Position numbers and translations under genes: made by a program
DNA from: Ascidia mentula
Lineage: Eukaryota > Chordata > Ascidiacea > Phlebobranchia > Ascidiidae
Assembly: GCA_947561715.1 (NCBI GenBank)
Contig: OX387198.1
Span: 15,376,001 to 15,440,000 of the forward strand
Direction of reading: 5' to 3'
Length of the DNA: 64,000 nt
Notes under the pieces: generated by a model
Told to the model about the DNA's origin: nothing
The model's database searches: none
Seen by the model: the letters and a program-made list of their open reading frames with translations, nothing else
In this document: positions 1 to 12,256 of the stretch, piece after piece
How the letters are laid out: every line of letters starts with the position of its first letter
Position numbering within the stretch: position 1 is the first letter of the stretch

Positions 1-2281
1 AATTTCCAAGCAACAGTTTTGTTGTCAAGTGATTTTATTGGCTAGTTTGAAAGTGTTTGTTTTGGTTGCTTGGAGACGTTAGTTTTCTTTTGTGAAAAGT
101 CCTCTATCGTATTTTAATAACTGTCTTTCCTTTGTTAACTGTCGGCTGGCCGTTAGCTCTCTTTGTTTTTTTTTCTTCTTTATATAATGAGTGGTTTGCT
201 GTGTTCAGTAGTTCTTTGTTTGTGATTCGGTTCTGTTTAGTTCTGTCTGAGCGATTGGGCGTTTTTAAATTCACTTAGTTTGCCATTGGTATTCTTGCGT
301 GTGTCAAAAAATGTATTCAAAACAGGTCTTGATGTATTAAATGTTGGTGCAGTGTTTGCATCAGGTTTTCAATTAAAGTCAGATTAGGAAACACAACAAT
401 TAGAACTGTATATTCTTCGCAGGCTTTATAACGTTGCAGTGGACATTCAACACGTTCGTAATGTTTATGCCGACGGTTTAAGCGATCTCTGTACTTACCG
501 TAACGACTTTAGTATGACTATAACGGCGCGTTGCTGGTCGTATTGCAACCGAAATATATGAAAACAGTGCAAAATAACGCCAAAAATTACTGAAAATTAA
601 GGTTATGTACAAATTGATTAAACTTCATCAAAACATTATTGTAGACTTTTGTTGACGCAAGAAACAGTTTTTCCATCCCAGTACGTTGAACTAAGTGCAT
701 TTTTGCGCCGCCAAGGCTTGTGATCGCGACGCAATGACGAATTCATTTACCGTTTACGTGAAGACGCGAGGACTCTACTGTAGGCGCATAATCGTCAGCT
801 TTTAACGCTCGGGGTGGAAAGAGTTAAAAGCTGTTTCCAAACTTAAACTGATGTCTGGCAACATTTACCACCCAGACTTCAGCATTTTTGTTGTGGTTGA
901 ATGGTTTAGCTGTGTGATTTAGCCTTTGTTGGATCGTTTGTGTTGAGGCGAGTCATAAAACTCGGCGTCTATTTTAGAGCCCACGCCTGCTTCAACGATT
1001 TGTTAGTTTGTCACAGTGAGTTTTCAACATAACTTGAAATTAGCAAATATATATGACATACTATGGCAATAATTTCACACATGTGCAATATACACATGTG
1101 ATACCATTGAGTATGCGGATTTGAGGTCGCATACATAGGTTCAGTGTTAACTGGAGTTATTTGACCTTACAGTTGCTCAAACTGTCGTTCGCGGTCGAGC
1201 TGTGAAACCCAGCTTCTACTTTAATTCCAACCAGTCCTGATTTAATTAAAATTGTCATCACATTGGCCTGTGTTCGCCGGGCGCAGCGGTCTTTTATACC
1301 TATTTAGGATGCTTTCACGATGTGTTAGACCCTTGTAGCTGAACAAAGGCCACGGTTGTTTTGTTTTTCTTCGAATTTCTCTCGTGGACAAAGGCGACCG
1401 TTGCTCAATTCAATGCGAGTCTTGGCCCAAGCAATGTGCTTATTATCACATCTTTTCCAAAAGCAACCGCATGCCATTGTGAACGTTTAAACTGTACATT
1501 GCAATTTTTGCTGTACCCTATAAAAATATATAATTTTGCGATGCCAAATGGTTTAAAAATTCACTGAAGGGTGAAGACAGTGTATGACGCCAAACGAGTT
1601 GCTCAACGAACCGTGATACATGAAGTTGGCGCAGTTAAGTTTAAAACAGGCCTTGTGCTTTGTCATAACGGTTGGTACAAACCAGTTGTTTCTTCTTATG
1701 TTCATGTCTTATTAGCGGTAATTCAAACTTCACAAAAGATGAACGAGATCTGTTTCTACTTTTGTAATGCTCATGAAAATTTCCATGTTTTCAAATAAAT
1801 GACAACATTTTTGTTTGTTTTCCTGAAGTACCAACACCAATATAAAGTTGTTTTTTAACATTTCCTAATAGTGTTGTTATGTGACTATATCAGACATTCA
1901 TGATTAGCTATATCATGCTAATGAATTGTTTGTCAGCTCATTTTTTTGTTACACGTTAGGTGTATTAGGGACCTTGACAAGCATTGGTAATTTGTTCTTT
2001 TTTGAATCGTGATACGTGACGAAATGCAATTGAAGTTCAATGACGCGTAAAAGACCCCAGCTCTAACCTCAACACTAACCTTTTTCTCTCAACGCAAACG
2101 TGGTCATAGGGTATCGGCCCAGGGTGCTGAAAGATAGTATTTTAATTCTTCTGTAAAATATGATTTCTGCAATATGCAGGTTTTCATCTGACTGGATCCT
2201 TATTCCTCTTTAACATGTACTAATATAAGTTATTTGTCATGTGCGACATGTTATACAGACTAAAGCTTTTGTACATTTGCA
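1..2281. other. 5' intergenic region, no gene seen
   Basis: AT-rich sequence without a convincing exon. Short open frames exist (for example near 1.4-1.8 kb) but lack splice context, composition bias or recognisable protein content, and begin with non-ATG codons. It presumably contains the promoter of the GTPase gene that follows, but no TATA box or initiator could be supported. Confidence 0.5.
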
Positions 2282-2307
2282 GAAGTTTTAAACAAATGTT
2301 TAGATAT
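2282..2307 (+). promoter_or_regulatory. Splice acceptor and short leader before the GTPase start codon
   Basis: A T-rich stretch ending in TTTGCAG (AG at 2281-2282) lies just before in-frame ATGs at 2296 and 2308. This fits either a 5' UTR intron or a spliced-leader trans-splice acceptor, which is common in ascidians. I cannot tell the two apart from sequence alone. Confidence 0.45.
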
Positions 2308-5300
2308 ATGGCAGACCAACAACCGCCACCTCGTTATGTCTTTAACATAGGATTTCTGAAGATCGAACTAAACGGAAAAGCAGCTCTTGCAGCAATTGCA
2401 GCTACCGGTGTTGGTGCGGGGATTTTATTATGGAAAAACCCTGAAAGATTTATTGATATCTTTGAGAAAGCAATATTAAACTACGAAGCAAATCTATTTA
2501 GCGTCACTCACAACAGCATTGTTTTGACAGTCTTTGCTGAAACTCCAGAAATTGCCAAGCGAGTTGAAAATGCATGCAAGTCTGGTGACTTGTTACGAGA
2601 GATTAACAAAAATTTAGAGTTGTACAATGCAGAAGTAAACGATGATGTAAATATGTTCGAATCCATCACACTCCTTTCACAAACATCAGAATTGAACATC
2701 AATGAAAACGATTTAAAAAAAATAAAAGTGAAGGGCCAAGAAAACATGAAACAAACACTTAAGTTTGGACTGGAGGTAATACACTTTTATTTTTAAGTTA
2801 TCATAGGCAATAAGAGTAAATTTCTCAAAAAGGTGTGGTAAGTTTTGTGTAAATTACCACAAATGTAAAGGCAGTTTTATGTATGGTTGTATGTGTATTT
2901 GCTGACCTATAGTTGCACGCTCCCGACATTATGAGTGTTATGGCTTGAGAGTAAATTTCTCAAAATGGTGTGGTAAGTTTTGTGTAAATTACCACAAATG
3001 TAAAGGCAGTTTTATGTATGGTTGTATGTGTATTTGCTGACCTATAGTTGCACGCTCCCGACATTATGAGTGTTATGGCTTGAGAGTAAATTTCTCAAAA
3101 TGGTGTGGTAAGTTTTGTGTAAATTACCACAAATGTAAAGGCAGTTTTATGTATTTGCTGACCTATAGTTGCACGCTCCCGACATTATGAGTGTTATGGC
3201 TGACCTTCAGATTGAGACTAAATATGACATACCACCCGTTGGAGAATTTCCAAAAATCAATTGTGAAAAACAATCAAACAATTCTCTGGATGTTGGAGAG
3301 AAACAGACCTTTGAAACCTCAGGTTTGTGTGCGACTTTCTGCATGTTTTGTCATTTTTTTAAACTTTTATAAACTTATGCTGTATATTCTTTTTTTCTTT
3401 ATTTCACAGAAATGCAAGAGCATTTTTACAAATCTGTTCAAATTTTTCGACCTGATCAAAGTGCTGAAGGAGGTTACTCTGTTGACAAAGATGAACTGGA
3501 AAAAATTTTTTCGCACCCAGACGTTGCAAACATACCGGTTGCTGTCTATTCAATTGCTGGCGATCTACGAACAGGAAAATCGTTTTTACTTAACTTGTTT
3601 TTGCGATTTTTGGAGGCTCAAAATTCGGAAACGGTGCAGTTTTACACAAACAGACAAATACCTAATAATAACCGTGAACTCCTCTATTATAGTTGGACAA
3701 ATGGCTTAAATCAAAGGAAGACAAAATAAGCAAAGGATTTGCTTGGAAAACTGGAACTGAAAGGCACACCGAAGGTATATGGATTTGCAACGCACCGTTC
3801 TTTCTTGACACGCCAAATGGAAAGGTAAAAATTAAATAACATATATTGCCTAAATGAATTCGCGAACATGATTAGTTGGTAATGGTCCAATTAATCGACT
3901 TTTTGTGTTGAATCGTAACTATTCAAGGCTCGTAAGACCTGCTTCAAACCAGCAGGGTATATGCCTCAAAGAAAAACCGTAAAAGTAAGCCCGTTTACTT
4001 GAACAATTAAAGCGAATTCAAATGCGCTGCGCTCAATCGCTCCTCGCCCGTTTTTTGGCGCAAGAGAAGCGACGCCGCGCTCAATCGCTCTTGCGCTCAT
4101 TCAGTTCGAAGGATGTGTATTTAATTCGCTTCGTTTTCAATCCACTTGCAGAACAGACGAATGCGAATGGTTTTAGGTGTGCGTTTTTTTTAAAGTTTGT
4201 CACATTATATTAAATAAATGACCACATCCAGAAGCTGTCATAGAAATCACCCGTCCACTAGAGGCGATAACGAGATACGACGACAAATATATGTGATATA
4301 ATTGATCTTTAGTTTTAATTCATAAACAACAATATGGTAAACTTATTACAAAACAAAACAAGACAAACCAAACACACTACAACATTGTGGTCAAACGCAT
4401 TGGTGTTTCTTTTTATAAGGTTGCAGTGTTCTTAATGGATACTCAAGGCTCCTTCGAACCAGGTGGGACTTTGCTGAACTCTGCCTGTATTTTGGGAATG
4501 AGTACTTTTATGAGTTCTTTTCAAATATGCAACATAATGCTCCAATTCAAAGAGGATAACATGCAAAACTTGCAGGTTAGTTTTTTGTCCTGATTCACAT
4601 AACATCTGATAAATCTGAACTTTTCAGCTGTTTTTTAACTACGCAAAAGCGGCCAAGAAAGGAACACCTTCCTGCAAATCATTCCAGGTGTGCTTTTTAT
4701 AGGTTACATTAACAGGCAATTACTTATTCTCATACTTTGTCGCCACCAGGAGCTCCTGTTTCTTGTTCGAGATTGGAGAGATATTAAAAATACTAAACAC
4801 TTTGATGGCGGTAAGGAAGTATTGAAAAAGTTTCTTCATCCAGCCAATCAGCACGAAGAAACAAACTTGGTTCGTAACAATTTGGAAAATTCCTTTGAAA
4901 CGATTTCTTGTTTTTTAATGCCGATTCCTGGGTGCGAAGTGACGGAATGGAATGACCAGGAAAACAATATGAAATTGGCAGGTGACTCTCATAGCATATT
5001 GCTATTTAAAAGCTTGCTTAGTATGACGAAAATATGTTTTTCAGATGTACGAAACCTCTTTCTGGAATCTGTTGATGTTTTGGCCCGCGAACTTTTTACA
5101 CCTGATCACGTTGAAATGAAAAAAGTCCACTGTAAACCAGTGACGGGAAAGGATTTCATAAACATTACTTTGGCATACTTTGAAGTATTTAGCAGCAATA
5201 AAATGCCTGAAATTCAACCACTTTTGCAGGTTAACGTGCGGTTTTTATTTACTCATGGCGGCCATCTTTAAAAGGCACAGTAGTATAGAAACTTAGTCTC

Positions 5301-8300
5301 CTTATTATCAACCGTAATTGTACTTATATTAAAAACTACATTGTTTGCTTTTGGGAGCACAAAACGTGCTTCAACAGCCCCAACATCAGTACTCATTTTA
5401 GATTTACATTTGCATTTTTTGCACAGGCAACCAACAAGTTCTCCTTACTAATCATTATCCATGAATGCCAACAGAAATACCAAGAGCAAATGACTAAGGT
5501 CTCGTTTCAATTTTGAAATTTGTCGATTAATGCAAACATGCCTTGCTATTTATACAGTCGTGCGAAACAAAATGTTTTAGCAATAAGGAGCTGAATCATG
5601 AACATACAAACTATAAAAATGAGTCCTTGACACACTTTGATCAAAAACCAAGATTTGTCAACGGGGATGATTTAATTCAACAGCATCGCGACCATTTACT
5701 TGAATCTATAGACATTACCTTCTTGTTTTTCGTTCAGAAAAACAAACAAAACAGGGTAAGTGAAATACAAGAAAACATAACATCGACCAAAACCGGATGT
5801 ACAATATTTTTCGTATTAAGATTAGGAAACAATTTCACATCTTCAGATACTTTAAAAATCAGTTATTTGCATTTTAAACGATTTGAGTATGATATTACGC
5901 AATAGCGGCAAATGCATGGGGATCATTTCCATTGCCAGTGTAGGAAGGGAGGATTTGAATTCCTCTGTGATTAAACTTGCATTCGTTAGCCATACACCAT
6001 GTTTTAATTTCTTAATGTGGTTCAATTTTTTTTCCTGATAGTTTGCCATGGCATAACTTTGTTTGCTGTTGAATTACGAATTGGCAACAACGTTCCAATA
6101 TCGTAGCAAAATCTTTTTGACTGCCGAACATCAATGATGTAAATTGCTCATAAACCCAATATGGCCTGCTTTGAGATGGATAAATCCATAAGATTAGGCA
6201 TACTTGTACGTATTCACGTTGCCACCCTCTATGACTTTCTATTTATATTCTGCTGGAATCTTTTCGCTACATGTGTCTTTGCTTGTCTTGTCCTTTCAAT
6301 AAGAAATCCGTTTCTATTGTAGCGTTGTCATGAGCTGGTATCTAATTTTTTGCTCTTGTATTTTTTGTTCATAAATTGCATACCAACATAAACCATTTTA
6401 AACCAGAATTCTATGTACAGGTTAAAACAATAGAAAAAGTTGCCATTTCGTTGAACGAGGTGGAAAACTGCTATGTAACATCTCTCCTTAATGTAAGTTT
6501 GCTTGCCTTTAAATTGCCGATATATGCCATGCCAAAAACGTATTTGTTTTTTGAAAAAACTAAAATAAATAAATTTTAGATCGCCAGTGGGGATTATGTT
6601 GAAGAGCATGTGTTGAAGAAAATTGCTCAAGGTGCCAGTGGTGAAGCATGGAGAAAGTACTATGAATTAATAAAGGATCAAAACGAAAGGGAAATATACC
6701 GTTGTGAAATAGAGGAAATGATTTCTCTCAGATTAAATCAACTGATGGACGATAATAAACAGAAACTAGTACGTCCAAGTATATTTCTTAAACACAACCT
6801 TGTCATTTTTGTACTTTTCACTTTTCTGTATTAGTCCTTTCTAAATTACAGTTTAATGTCACAAGACTGGTACAATCAAATTACAGCGACTCTCCTTTTT
6901 TCAGGTTGAACTGCAACGAAACATTGAAAAACACTCTCTGAATGCGGTTAAAACCTACCAACACCTAATGAACACAGTTGGTTGTTTCTAGTCGTTAGCA
7001 ATACAGACACAACGAAAAACAAACAATTTTTTTTTTCTTTTAACAACTGGATATAAAGAAATATTTGTGTTGGCAATAACGCTGTTAAACTACTGCAACT
7101 CTAAAATTAACATGGTGTTAGGCCAACATGTTTTTATACCACACCTTAAAATGGAAAATATTAGAAATTTTAAATATATTCAAGTTGTTTATGATTCAGG
7201 GCTGGCTTAGCAAAGGATTTTTTTACTTAAAAATGATTATATAGCTTGTTTTCGATGTAACCATTGCTGTTCTATTGGGTTTATTGCTTATGACATGTGT
7301 TGAATCAAAAGTCATTCTTTGTGTTAAAGTACCATGATGTACTTTTCAGATACATGAAGGAAGAAGTGACTTCAAAGAGGAAGATTTTGTCACAAATCAT
7401 CGAGAAGCACAAGAAAAAGCTTTACAACAATTTAACAAAGAGTGTGTTGGTACGCAAGACGCCATGAAAGACAAAGCTGTCGGACAAACACTTTTGCTGA
7501 TAGAGGAAGAAAAAAAAAACTTTTCAAAAGCAAATGTTAGTGCTGATTAAATTTTATTATGGGTTGATTTTCTGGAAAAATGTTTTATGCTTTAGGAAAT
7601 CTTTCTGGAAGAGGTATCTCCAATTGTAGCTGATGGAAGACAGAAATATATCTCGGCAATGAAAGAGGTAGGTGAAGACAAGTGTTGATAAAATCTGCAA
7701 AATGCACTAAAGCATGGATTATTATGAAATAGGTTCAATTTTGTTTTGCTTGTTATATACGTGTTAAGCATATTGCATAACAACAGAGTCTTAATTCTAA
7801 TGTTTTTCACAGAATCTTAACAGTGGATATACAGATGAAACAATACTTTATGAGGCTCATTTAAAAATAAAAGAACAAACTAAGGCTGGTATTTCGTTGG
7901 GAGGAAAAAACGAAAACAGCTTATCGAAATTTTATAAAATTGTCGACCATGAATATGAAAAGATAAAAAGAGAAAACGAACTTAAAAAGGTGTTTTGTTG
8001 AATATTTTTAACCTAATTCTATTTATTGCAAGGTCTTCTATGCGCAACGTCCACACACGCTAAATTTGGCATGCGGGGTCATATTCTTAGCACGCCAATA
8101 CTTTGCAAATACAGCGTTTTTTTTGCGGCAGGAAGAAAGTTAAAAGTGCTAAATGTTCGGAAAATATATGAGTTTTAAGATGTAAATTAAAAATTTATAT
8201 AATGACGACGTAGTGGTTAAGTTCAACACATTTTGGTATTTTAGTATTATACTGTATGTTGGCATTAGAAGCCATTAACGCATTAACCTCACTTGTAAAC

Positions 8301-9872
8301 TGGCACGCAGCGTTGGAAAAGTTGTTGAATTAAATAATCCTTGTATGTTATTTCTTTTTTTTTCAGAAAATGGCAAGTCTCTTAATTCAGCAACAACACG
8401 ATGAATCAATTAATGAGTATTCAAAAATAACAAATAAAGTGAGCTTGATGTTTTTATGTTTGTCAAGAATATATCCTATTCTTTTTATTTCAGGAAACAG
8501 GGTTGTTTGTGGAAATGAAACATCTGGAAAAAATACACAGCGAAGCAAAGTCCAAGGCGGTGAAACAGTTTGAAGCTCTTGTGTGCAAAGAACCAAAAAA
8601 CGAGTTTCAATCAACTTTACAGCAATTAGAAGACAAAATAGACGAACTATACAAGTTGACTTCCGAAAGGAATGACAAACGCATGGTGAATTGATTAGAA
8701 AAAAAAAACGAAATACAATAAACACAAAATTTGGAAATGCAAATGCTCGCGGTCAAAACAGTATCAGCTTGTGTTAACTAACGTGCGATTAAATGGTAGA
8801 AATGTCCGTTGAGGACAAAAGCAAATTATTCAATGAAATATGTACTTTTTGCGAACTTTAACACGTTTATATTTAAATATTTAAAATACAAATGCAGTAT
8901 GTAACAATTTTTTGTTGCAACAGATGATACTTCACCACCTGGCACAATGGTCTTCCCGCTACGTCCAACTAAAATACTTAGAGTTCATGAATGAGGTAAG
9001 AACAGTAACGCAATGTACTGTACCGCAACTTACTCGGCCACGAAATTTGGTAACATTTAACCACAAAGAAAAAAGTCTAAACAAGTAATTCGGAAACTTG
9101 CGGTTGATGGCAATGCCTTGGGCTCCTTGTCAAATTACAACCTGTCTATTCAGGATTACTCTGTAGCCTAAAAGAAAAAACATACCCAAAAAATTTAGTG
9201 CATGGATTAAAAAAAAACAATTACTTTTCTAGAATAATCTGCAGTAGAAAAGCGAAAAAATAATACCTAAAAATTACTTTGTTGGTTACAGACTCAACAA
9301 CCAGCAAAATAACCATTTTACCCGTTATTATATGAAAAAATGTCTAAGTGTATAAATATATTCCTGAGCTGCATTAAAGACATTTACTCTCTGCTTTGCA
9401 TATTGTCGGGCGGCACAATCTTCCGGGCATTGTATGTTTAAGAAAAAACAGGAAAGATATTAACCGAAAGATAACCTACATTTGATCCTGTTGCTTACAG
9501 TTGTGCGAAGGAGTGCATGTCCAACCCTCGCTTTTGGAAGAGGAACATAACAAGCAAATGAAAGATGCAGAAGACATGTTCAAGCAGGAGTTTACAGATG
9601 ATAACCAGACGGTTCTTACATCTGCTCTTGATAAATGTCTCAGGAAGCTAGACAATCACTACAAACGAATTGAACGACAAAATTCCAACAACAAAAGAAT
9701 TTTCCTTCGACAAAGGAAGGTTCCGTACAGAGATCATTTAGATGTACATTCACATTTAAGGAAATTCCTTCGCACTTTTGCGTCAAGTACACCAAGAGAA
9801 CTTGACAAACCAACAGATAGGTTTCATGGTTTGTTATTTCATGGCTTGCTGTGTAAAACCCATGGTTGGTAA
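2308..9872 (+). CDS. Atlastin/GBP-type large GTPase with six tandem three-helix-bundle repeats
   Basis: Twenty coding exons: 2308-2775, 3169-3322, 3410-3633, 3693-3824, 4420-4575, 4628-4687, 4750-4981, 5045-5229, 5427-5498, 5558-5755, 6421-6492, 6580-6768, 6905-6976, 7350-7535, 7596-7667, 7813-7989, 8367-8438, 8494-8685, 8924-8995, 9501-9872; joined frame about 1118 residues. Exon 1 has an Ala-rich hydrophobic segment (AALAAIAATGVGAGILLW) and a possible TRADD-N-like fold. Exons 3-8 carry the GB1/RHD3-type G domain: P-loop GDLRTGKSFLLN, GFAWKTGTERHTEGIWI around switch I, DTQG (G3), and the family-specific RD motif in FLVRDW. From exon 9, 72-bp exons alternate with exons of 177-198 bp (372 bp for the last); each pair encodes a helical unit resembling the atlastin/GBP middle domain, e.g. 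a run ending LQQLEDKIDELY. No C-terminal membrane hairpin or CaaX box is seen. Known relatives tether or fuse membranes or act in cell-autonomous immunity; the role here is not known. The alternative start 2296 adds four residues. Confidence 0.88.
2813..3188 (+). repeat. Tandem repeat, three copies of a 135-bp unit
   Basis: Copies begin at 2813, 2948 and 3083 (period 135) and are nearly identical; the third lacks an internal 14-bp stretch. Each unit contains a splice acceptor ending CCTATAG followed by the first codons of exon 2 of the GTPase gene, so the array triplicates the 3' splice site. In copies 1 and 2 the frame reaches a stop after about 11 codons; only the last copy runs into the rest of the exon. 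Confidence 0.9.
5935..6005 (-). repeat. tRNA-like fragment (SINE or tRNA pseudogene) in a GTPase-gene intron
   Basis: On the minus strand there is an A-box-like TGGTGTATGGC and, further on, a B-box-like ATTCAAATCC inside a perfect 5-bp T-arm stem (GAGGA/TCCTC). The anticodon arm does not fold well, so a working tRNA is unlikely. It lies in the intron between 5755 and 6421. Confidence 0.35.
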
Positions 9873-10135
9873 TTATGGCCCCAACGAATGAATGTAGGGT
9901 TTTTACTGTTGTTAGCATTTTGTGAAGATTGTAACGGTTGTTTAGAAATGGAGTACAGCAAGAAAAGCTACTTTTAGTTTTGTGTTTGTGTGACTATTAA
10001 ATGGTGATTGTGAGCGAACTACCGCTTTATTTTATGTAGAAATTACCGCTCTTTTTCTATTGAATGTACAATTTTTATTGCCATCCTCCTTATTCTCCAA
10101 ACGTTTTGTTTCGCAACTTCCTAGGGTTAGTGCTA

Positions 10136-10141
10136 AATAAA
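10136..10141 (+). terminator. Poly(A) signal candidate for the GTPase gene
   Basis: AATAAA, about 260 bp after the stop codon at 9872. It is a plausible end of the transcript in an AT-rich genome where such hexamers also arise by chance. Confidence 0.35.
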
Positions 10142-10517
10142 GGATCGCTTGCATAGTAAAACTATATTGAGTCAAACGCCAAAATTAAATGAATGGACCA
10201 GCTAAGTGTAGAACACTGTCACCAGTACAAAGTTTTAGGGCGTGGAATAGTCTTCATCTGAAAGTTATCCGACGCTGTGCTGATGTGAATTTTTAGATAT
10301 TTTTGCTACAAAAACCAGTTTCCATCAAATATTGTCAACCTTTATCAAAACTTGTTTAAAAAATATTGCGGTATGTTGAATAATCGCATAGATTTTAGTA
10401 AATGATATGCATCGAAATCTATAATTAATTCTTCAAGTGACTTCGACCATATCTGCGCTGAAATGGTTGTAATTAGAATATTGTGGCGAAAAAATTAATG
10501 CTTTGCTTGGTTTTCAG

Positions 10518-10720
10518 AAAAGAGGAGATCGTGTAAATTTCGTATATGAATTACGCGATTACCCAGATGCAACAAGATTATTATTGTTTATAAAACAGAA
10601 ATCGTAAATTGCGTATGTCAACGGCATTATATTTATTGATGTCGAAAGCTAGTTTCATTTTAGTGTGTGCACCAACCAACAGAAACATTTTTTTATTGAG
10701 ATCAATCTTCTTGAACCATT
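10518..10720 (+). pseudogene. Fragment of the Ig-receptor tail exon
   Basis: After an acceptor-like TTTTCAG, this stretch matches base for base much of the tail exon at 25017-25115 of the complete Ig receptor, but the NPIY tyrosine motif is not kept. The following stretch (TGTCAACGGCATTATATTTATT) matches the 3' region at about 25310-25340. No other receptor exons are recognisable near it, so it is a leftover of an older gene copy. It is not a further exon of the GTPase gene. Confidence 0.6.
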
Positions 10721-11038
10721 CTATAGACTATATTTTAAATGCAATAAAACCATATGCCAGAATTTTCCATTGTAAACTACACGAGTACTGCATTGTGAAG
10801 TGGAGAAGAAGGACAATGTGGCGCAGATAGAGATTTGATTGCCCTTATTGCGTCACTATAGGGACTGCGTATGCACGCAACATAAGACTATCGTTTGTAA
10901 TTCTCACCTAGCACATTTGTTGTGAAGATAAAATGTAGAATTGTAATTTTAATTTTTTAATTGCCAAACCGAAATCAACTTGAAGAATTTTCTACTAGTA
11001 CAGATCGTCTATCTATCTAAAAAAGTTTCAGCCTATAT
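10721..11038. other. Intergenic, nothing recognised
   Basis: AT-rich sequence between the receptor tail fragment and the LINE. No frame, repeat or RNA motif could be supported. Confidence 0.4.
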
Positions 11039-12256
11039 ATGATGGTGAAAAATTTTCCGGTAATAACTTACACCGGAATTCTTCGATGGACGGTTGAAAA
11101 AGACGGACCGGGTGACAAGAAAGCAATTGAAAATACATGGTGCTCTTCACACGAAAGCCGACGTACATCGCTTGTACGTGGAGCGGAGTCAAGGAGGAAG
11201 AGGCATTCATGGCATCGAGGCAAGCATTCGTGCAGAAGAAGTCAGTCTAACGGAGTACATCTAATCGACGAAACAAGATCACGACTCGATAATTCAGGCA
11301 ATCCGTCTGGGTACGGTGTATCAAAAGCTAGACATAGGTGTCGACTCCTGGAAGAAAGATCAGATGGAAAATAACATCAACACCTGGACCGATAAGAGCC
11401 TGCATGGCCAGTTCCGACGCTAAATAACAGAACATACGTAAATTGAAGAAAGTTACAGATGATGAAGAATGCAGGTCTAAAGGCATCAACGTTGGCTCTG
11501 ATCACCGCAGCACAGGACCAAGCACATAACATTTAGTGTCACAAGGCAAGGATACTTAAGATCGATCCAAAGTGCCGTCTTTGCAAGGCACACGATGAAA
11601 CGTTCAGTCATATCCTGACCGGATACCACAAGATCGCCAATAACAAATACCTGGAGAGGCATAATAACGTGACAGCACTTGTTCACAGGATCATAGGCGC
11701 ACATTACAATCTCGCAGTGGGAAAAAGTCCGTGGATGCATAAACCGGATACCGTAACCGAGAACGAGATGGTCAAGATCCTGTGGGACATGGAAATACGA
11801 TCTGATAGTGTTGCGATTAATTGCCTTTTTCGCCGCGTTTCTGTTTTGCTGCTGTTACGTGGACTCGTGGAGTCAGTCTTAACTTGGCAACGCCATAAAG
11901 CTGTGTAACGCTTTATTAGAAAGATTTCAGCAAGTTGCCCCAACATCATAGTAATCGAGAAGCTATCAAGAACCGCGAAAATAATAGACATTGCGGTCCC
12001 GGACGACAGAAAGATCGATCTCAAAGAGCAGAAGAAGATTGCACCAAATATCAGGACTTGCGACTTGTAAGACAGAAGCTGTGGAATGCCCACGTTGTAC
12101 CGATTGTCATAATTACGCTTGGGAGCCGACCACAACATCAAAACAAGTACCTAAACGGCCTTCCTGGACCGCACAATGCATCATCCCTTTTGAAAGCAGA
12201 AAAAACAATTACCGACCAAGCGAGTCGTGACATGAATAAATAAATAAATAAATAAA
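11039..12256 (+). mobile_element. Degraded LINE, 3' end of a reverse transcriptase gene
   Basis: Broken frames read as the C-terminal part of a non-LTR retrotransposon polyprotein. Near 11.12 kb is TRKQLKIHGALHTKADVHRL, followed by YVERSQGGRGI; near 11.57 kb is a CCHC-like CRLCKAHDETFSHILTG; near 12.04 kb is YQDLRLVRQKLWNAHVVPIV. These are typical of the post-RT region of invertebrate LINEs. It ends in a short (AATA)n run at about 12234-12256, the usual sort of LINE 3' tail. The frame shifts at least twice and contains stops, and everything 5' of the RT thumb is missing, so it is a dead 5'-truncated copy. The clade is not assigned. Confidence 0.8.

Noticed and set aside
2813-3188. CRISPR-like repeat array
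   Set aside because: The units are contiguous 135-bp tandem copies with no spacers, in a eukaryotic intron.
10518-10607. A last exon of the GTPase gene
   Set aside because: The acceptor and frame would allow it, but the sequence aligns with the receptor tail exon at 25017-25115, and the GTPase frame already ends at 9872.
11704-12141. 145-codon minus-strand open frame
   Set aside because: It lies opposite the degraded LINE and has no splice signals or recognisable content; it is the antisense shadow of the element.
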